From assembly GCF_003112675.1 (NCBI RefSeq), contig NZ_BFAY01000005.1, forward strand, positions 372,001 through 436,000: a stretch of DNA of 64,000 nt. The letters run 5' to 3'. This DNA comes from Leptospira johnsonii (lineage in GTDB: Bacteria > Spirochaetota > Leptospiria > Leptospirales > Leptospiraceae). The notes beneath the pieces are model-generated. The model made no database searches and was not told where the DNA came from. It was given only the letters and a program-made list of their open reading frames with translations. Within the stretch, counting starts at the first letter, position 1, and every line of letters starts with the position of its first letter. Below, in pieces: positions 61,305 to 64,000 of the stretch. The position numbers were made by a program, and so were the translations under genes.

Positions 61305-62648
61305 ATGAGAATATTCATAGTAGATGACGAACCGGAGATCCGTAAATCCCTACAAGATATTTTAGGGGACGAGAACTACGAAGCCGAACAATTCTCTTCC
61401 GGCAAAAACTTCTTAAAACATCTAAAGATAGAAAGACCAAGTCTGGTCCTTTTGGACGTTTGGCTCGGAAAAGAAGACGGACTAGTCATCCTAGATGAGA
61501 TAAAAAAGATCTATCCGACCGTTCCGGTAGTGATGATTTCAGGGCATGGAACTATAGAACTCGCAGTACAAGCGACTAAAAAGGGTGCATTAAACTTTTT
61601 AGAAAAACCTTTATCGATCGCAAAAGTTTTAGAAGCTGTAGAGGAAGCATTAGCATATTCGGAAAGATCGGAAGCACCGGAAATAAAACTCGAATCGGAT
61701 GAAATTTTAGGAAATTCTCCCGCTATCCAAAAAGTAAAATTTTCCATCGCACAGGCGGCAGCCACAAACGCCAGAGTGTTTATTTACGGAGAAAATGGAA
61801 CGGGAAAGGAATTAGTAGCCAAAACTATATTCAAAAATTCTAAAAGAAAGGACCAACCTTTCGTAGAAGTAAATTGTGCGGCTCTTCCGGAAGAATTGAT
61901 AGAATCAGAACTTTTCGGTTATGTAAAAGGTGCATTTACGGGCGCGACCGACACAAGGATCGGAAAATTCGAGGCTGCCAATGGAGGCACCTTATTTCTG
62001 GACGAAATCTGCGATATGTCCTTATCCACCCAGGCAAAGGTACTTCGTATCCTGCAGGAACAAAGATTCGAAAAATTGGGAAGTACGGAACAAGTATCTG
62101 TGGATGTTCGAATTATCGCTGCTACTAATATCCCCGTGGAAGAAGCGATCAAAGAAGGGAAGTTCAGGGAAGATCTATATTATAGATTGAATGTGATCCC
62201 GATAGTAATTCCTCCGTTAAGAGATCGTAAATCCGATATTCCACTTTTAGTGGACCACTACGTAAGACAAACAATCGCCGAAAATAATCTTTCGCCCAAA
62301 ATTATAGAAAAGGAAGCGGTTTCCATATTAGAAAACCATTTCTGGCCGGGAAATATCAGAGAATTAAAGAATGTGGTCGAGAGACTTTGTATCATGACCG
62401 TGAGCGATATCATCCGTGCCCAAGATGTGAAAGATTCTATGACAGGTTTCGTAAAAGCAAACGACCTGGTGGAAAAAGGGGACTTCAAAAAAGCAAAAGA
62501 AGAATTCGAAAAACAGTATATTCTGAAAACCTTACAAACAAACGAAGGAAATGTTTCCAAAACTTCCAAAGCACTCGGAATAGAAAGATCGCACTTGTAT
62601 AGAAAAATGAAATCTTTAGGAATACAGGCGGAGGACATCCATGACTAA
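61305..62648 (+). CDS. NtrC/NtrX-family sigma54-dependent response regulator
   Basis: 447 residues. The receiver has DD7-8 and D51 (VLLDVWLGKEDG). The AAA+ domain has Walker A YGENGTGKELVAK, the GAFTGA loop (YVKGAFTGATDTRIG) that contacts sigma54, and GGTLFLDEICDM. A C-terminal FIS-type helix-turn-helix (VSKTSKALGIERSHLYRKM) binds DNA. With rpoN 3 kb upstream it completes a sigma54 activation circuit. The ATG directly follows the kinase stop. Confidence 0.95.
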   Translation: MRIFIVDDEPEIRKSLQDILGDENYEAEQFSSGKNFLKHLKIERPSLVLLDVWLGKEDGLVILDEIKKIYPTVPVVMISGHGTIELAVQATKKGALNFLEKPLSIAKVLEAVEEALAYSERSEAPEIKLESDEILGNSPAIQKVKFSIAQAAATNARVFIYGENGTGKELVAKTIFKNSKRKDQPFVEVNCAALPEELIESELFGYVKGAFTGATDTRIGKFEAANGGTLFLDEICDMSLSTQAKVLRILQEQRFEKLGSTEQVSVDVRIIAATNIPVEEAIKEGKFREDLYYRLNVIPIVIPPLRDRKSDIPLLVDHYVRQTIAENNLSPKIIEKEAVSILENHFWPGNIRELKNVVERLCIMTVSDIIRAQDVKDSMTGFVKANDLVEKGDFKKAKEEFEKQYILKTLQTNEGNVSKTSKALGIERSHLYRKMKSLGIQAEDIHD

Positions 62649-63486
62649 GCCTGGAGTTTTTCAGGAACTAAAAGGGATTCTACAGGACTTTAAATTTTTG
62701 GTCCAAAAAGGAGAATTCCCCATCTTCCGCAGACAGGGAGAAAAAGATCCCCAAGATTTGGAACTGGAGTGGAAAGATTCCTGGAACTGGTCCTCTATAG
62801 GATCTAAAAAAGAGAACGAAACTTCGATGCCAGGGATCCAAATGAGGATCCCTCCTAAAAAAGAAGACCGAAACTTCTCCTGTAAACTATGCTCCGATCG
62901 ATTGAGCGCTGTCCGTCATTTTATCATCCGAGGCAGGAAGAAAATATTAGTATTACATTATACCGGTGAAACAATTTCCGGAAAAGGATCCTATGTAAAA
63001 ACTTCTCCTTTAAAAATTTTTAGGACCAGCGAAGCAGAAGACGTATTCGATAGAATGATCCAAAAAGTATTCGGATTCACCATGAAGGAATTCTACTTCC
63101 AGGAATTCCCGGGATGTTTATTTTCCCAAGACAGATCCGGTGAAGAAGATTGGAAAAGGAGGACGCAAAATTGCATGGTCCAAGTCCAAGAAACGATCCA
63201 GGAAGAAGGTATCCAAGGAATTATACTCTTAGGGGCAGCAGCAACTTTATTTTTCGGAAAAGAAGAAGCGCTCAAACAAATGGGAAAAACTTTAGAGTTC
63301 CAGCCTGGGACCCCGATGGTGGTACTTCGTTCTCCAGAAGCAATTTTAGCCGCAGAACAAAAAAGAAAATCAACCAAATCAGATTCTCCTGAATTCCAAG
63401 AAGCCAAGAAGAAGGAAATCGAAGTCAAAGAAAGTATTCTCTCCCAGTTGGGGATCTTTCATCAGGAGATTAAAGAAAAAATTTGA
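62641..63486 (+). CDS. Hypothetical protein with uracil-DNA-glycosylase-superfamily-like features
   Basis: 281 residues starting within the regulator gene (8-base overlap). It has a CKLCSDRLSAVRHFIIRG segment (Cys pair), then ILVLHYTGE, YFQEFPGCLFS, and WKRRTQNCMVQVQETIQEEGIQGIILLGAAA before FFGKEEAL. The order strand-GE, Cys, and a C-terminal LG-xA helix start recalls type 4/5 UDG enzymes, which hold a Fe-S cluster through four Cys. The exact UDG motifs are missing. It is followed by priA with a 4-base overlap. A DNA-repair link is a guess. Confidence 0.55.
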   Translation: MTKPGVFQELKGILQDFKFLVQKGEFPIFRRQGEKDPQDLELEWKDSWNWSSIGSKKENETSMPGIQMRIPPKKEDRNFSCKLCSDRLSAVRHFIIRGRKKILVLHYTGETISGKGSYVKTSPLKIFRTSEAEDVFDRMIQKVFGFTMKEFYFQEFPGCLFSQDRSGEEDWKRRTQNCMVQVQETIQEEGIQGIILLGAAATLFFGKEEALKQMGKTLEFQPGTPMVVLRSPEAILAAEQKRKSTKSDSPEFQEAKKKEIEVKESILSQLGIFHQEIKEKI

Positions 63487-64000
63487 TCCAATACGCAGAA
63501 CTAGCCTTCGATCTTCCCATCATAGAGGATACATTCACCTACGAGGTCCCTCCAGGCACACAAGTCGGAATGAGAGTAGAGGCCAAACTTAGGGGAAGAA
63601 AAGAAGAAGGTATCGTATTATCCTTACATCATAACGAGCCCAGCTACGCAGTCTTACAAGTAGATCGGGTCATAGATAAAACTCCCGTTATCAATGAAGA
63701 ACAGATTGGCCTCGCGTATTGGGTAAAAGAACAGTATCTTGCTTCTCTTGGGGAATGTATCCATAAGATGATCCCTTCGGGAAGAAGGCATTCCAAAGTA
63801 AAACTTACGGAAGGTTTTACTGCAACCGAACCATTTCCATTAAATGAAGAACAGGAAGCGGCTTATCAAAATATAAGATCCGATTTTGGAAAGGATTCAA
63901 TCCATCTTCTATTCGGAATTACCGGAAGTGGAAAAACGGAAGTATATCTGCATTTGATCCGCGACATTCTTCAAAACTCTAACAAAGGAGTTTTACTTTT
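63483..64000 (+). CDS. priA: Primosomal protein N' (PriA helicase), 5' part
   Basis: The TTG at 63483 overlaps the previous stop (TTGA), and the frame stays open to the window end, giving about 172 residues. The beginning, YAELAFDLPIIEDTFTYEVP, is the PriA 3'-DNA-binding domain, and the end holds the helicase Walker A LLFGITGSGKTEVYLHLI. PriA restarts stalled replication forks. The C-terminal two thirds lie beyond the window. Confidence 0.93.
   Translation, partial: MIQYAELAFDLPIIEDTFTYEVPPGTQVGMRVEAKLRGRKEEGIVLSLHHNEPSYAVLQVDRVIDKTPVINEEQIGLAYWVKEQYLASLGECIHKMIPSGRRHSKVKLTEGFTATEPFPLNEEQEAAYQNIRSDFGKDSIHLLFGITGSGKTEVYLHLIRDILQNSNKGVLL

Overview
The window looks like chromosomal DNA of a spirochaete of the genus Leptospira. 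The evidence is a pair of FlaB-type periplasmic flagellin genes, a long chemotaxis operon of leptospiral type, Kdo/heptose LPS precursor genes in an otherwise non-proteobacterial gene order, a spirochaete-type lipobox, and a medium GC content (low-to-mid 40s percent by eye, which would suit an intermediate or saprophytic species better than L. interrogans). Species assignment is inference. Coding density is very high, many genes overlap by 4 to 28 bases, and TTG or GTG start codons are frequent.

Layout. 1-3.0 kb: 3' part of dnaG, then rpoD, followed by an inverted-repeat element. 3.1-11.8 kb: glpD (minus), tyrS and a polysaccharide-deacetylase-like protein (plus), an orphan RND exporter, def and a small hypothetical (minus). 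11.9 kb: tRNA-Ala(GGC). 12.0-15.4 kb: a coiled-coil protein, a GAF-GAF-GAF-PP2C-HATPase regulator and a STAS protein, forming a partner-switching module. 15.5-19.9 kb: the two subunits of a biotin-dependent acyl-CoA carboxylase. 19.9-31.2 kb: a nine-gene minus-strand chemosensory operon (PAS-GAF histidine kinase, REC-HATPase protein, cheY, STAS, cheA, triple-PAS MCP, cheW, cheD, cheB; no cheR). 31.3-33.5 kb: ispH and flagellin flaB (first copy) with structured flanks. 33.7-37.7 kb: a GT83-like membrane glycosyltransferase, a GT2 glycosyltransferase and a PHP-like protein.

37.7-45.1 kb is the most unusual part: a copper/silver-type efflux operon. It contains a Cys-rich small exported protein, a CusC-like OMF, a DUF3347-like exported protein, a CusB-like lipoprotein with a Cys-containing metal-binding module, and a CusA-like RND pump that keeps the three pore methionines. 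It ends with an exported 6-cysteine peptide resembling bufferins (DUF2282-like), but no MNIO/DUF692 maturase is nearby. A small exported helical protein with its own promoter follows. 45.2-46.4 kb: second flagellin, with a leader carrying a hairpin-loop GGA and a Shine-Dalgarno GGA spaced like a CsrA target, and two opposed sigma28-like promoters.

46.4-50.1 kb: PduO-type cobalamin adenosyltransferase, POT-family transporter, NlpC/P60 protein and a LON-domain protein. 50.1-64 kb: a long plus-strand run that joins LPS biosynthesis and transport (rfaE1, rfaE2, pyrG, kdsA, lptC, an extended lptA, lptB) to global regulation (rpoN, hprK, HPr, NtrY/NtrX-like two-component pair), then a UDG-fold-like protein and the start of priA. 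The close packing suggests that envelope synthesis, sigma54 and a sugar-less regulatory PTS are transcribed together.
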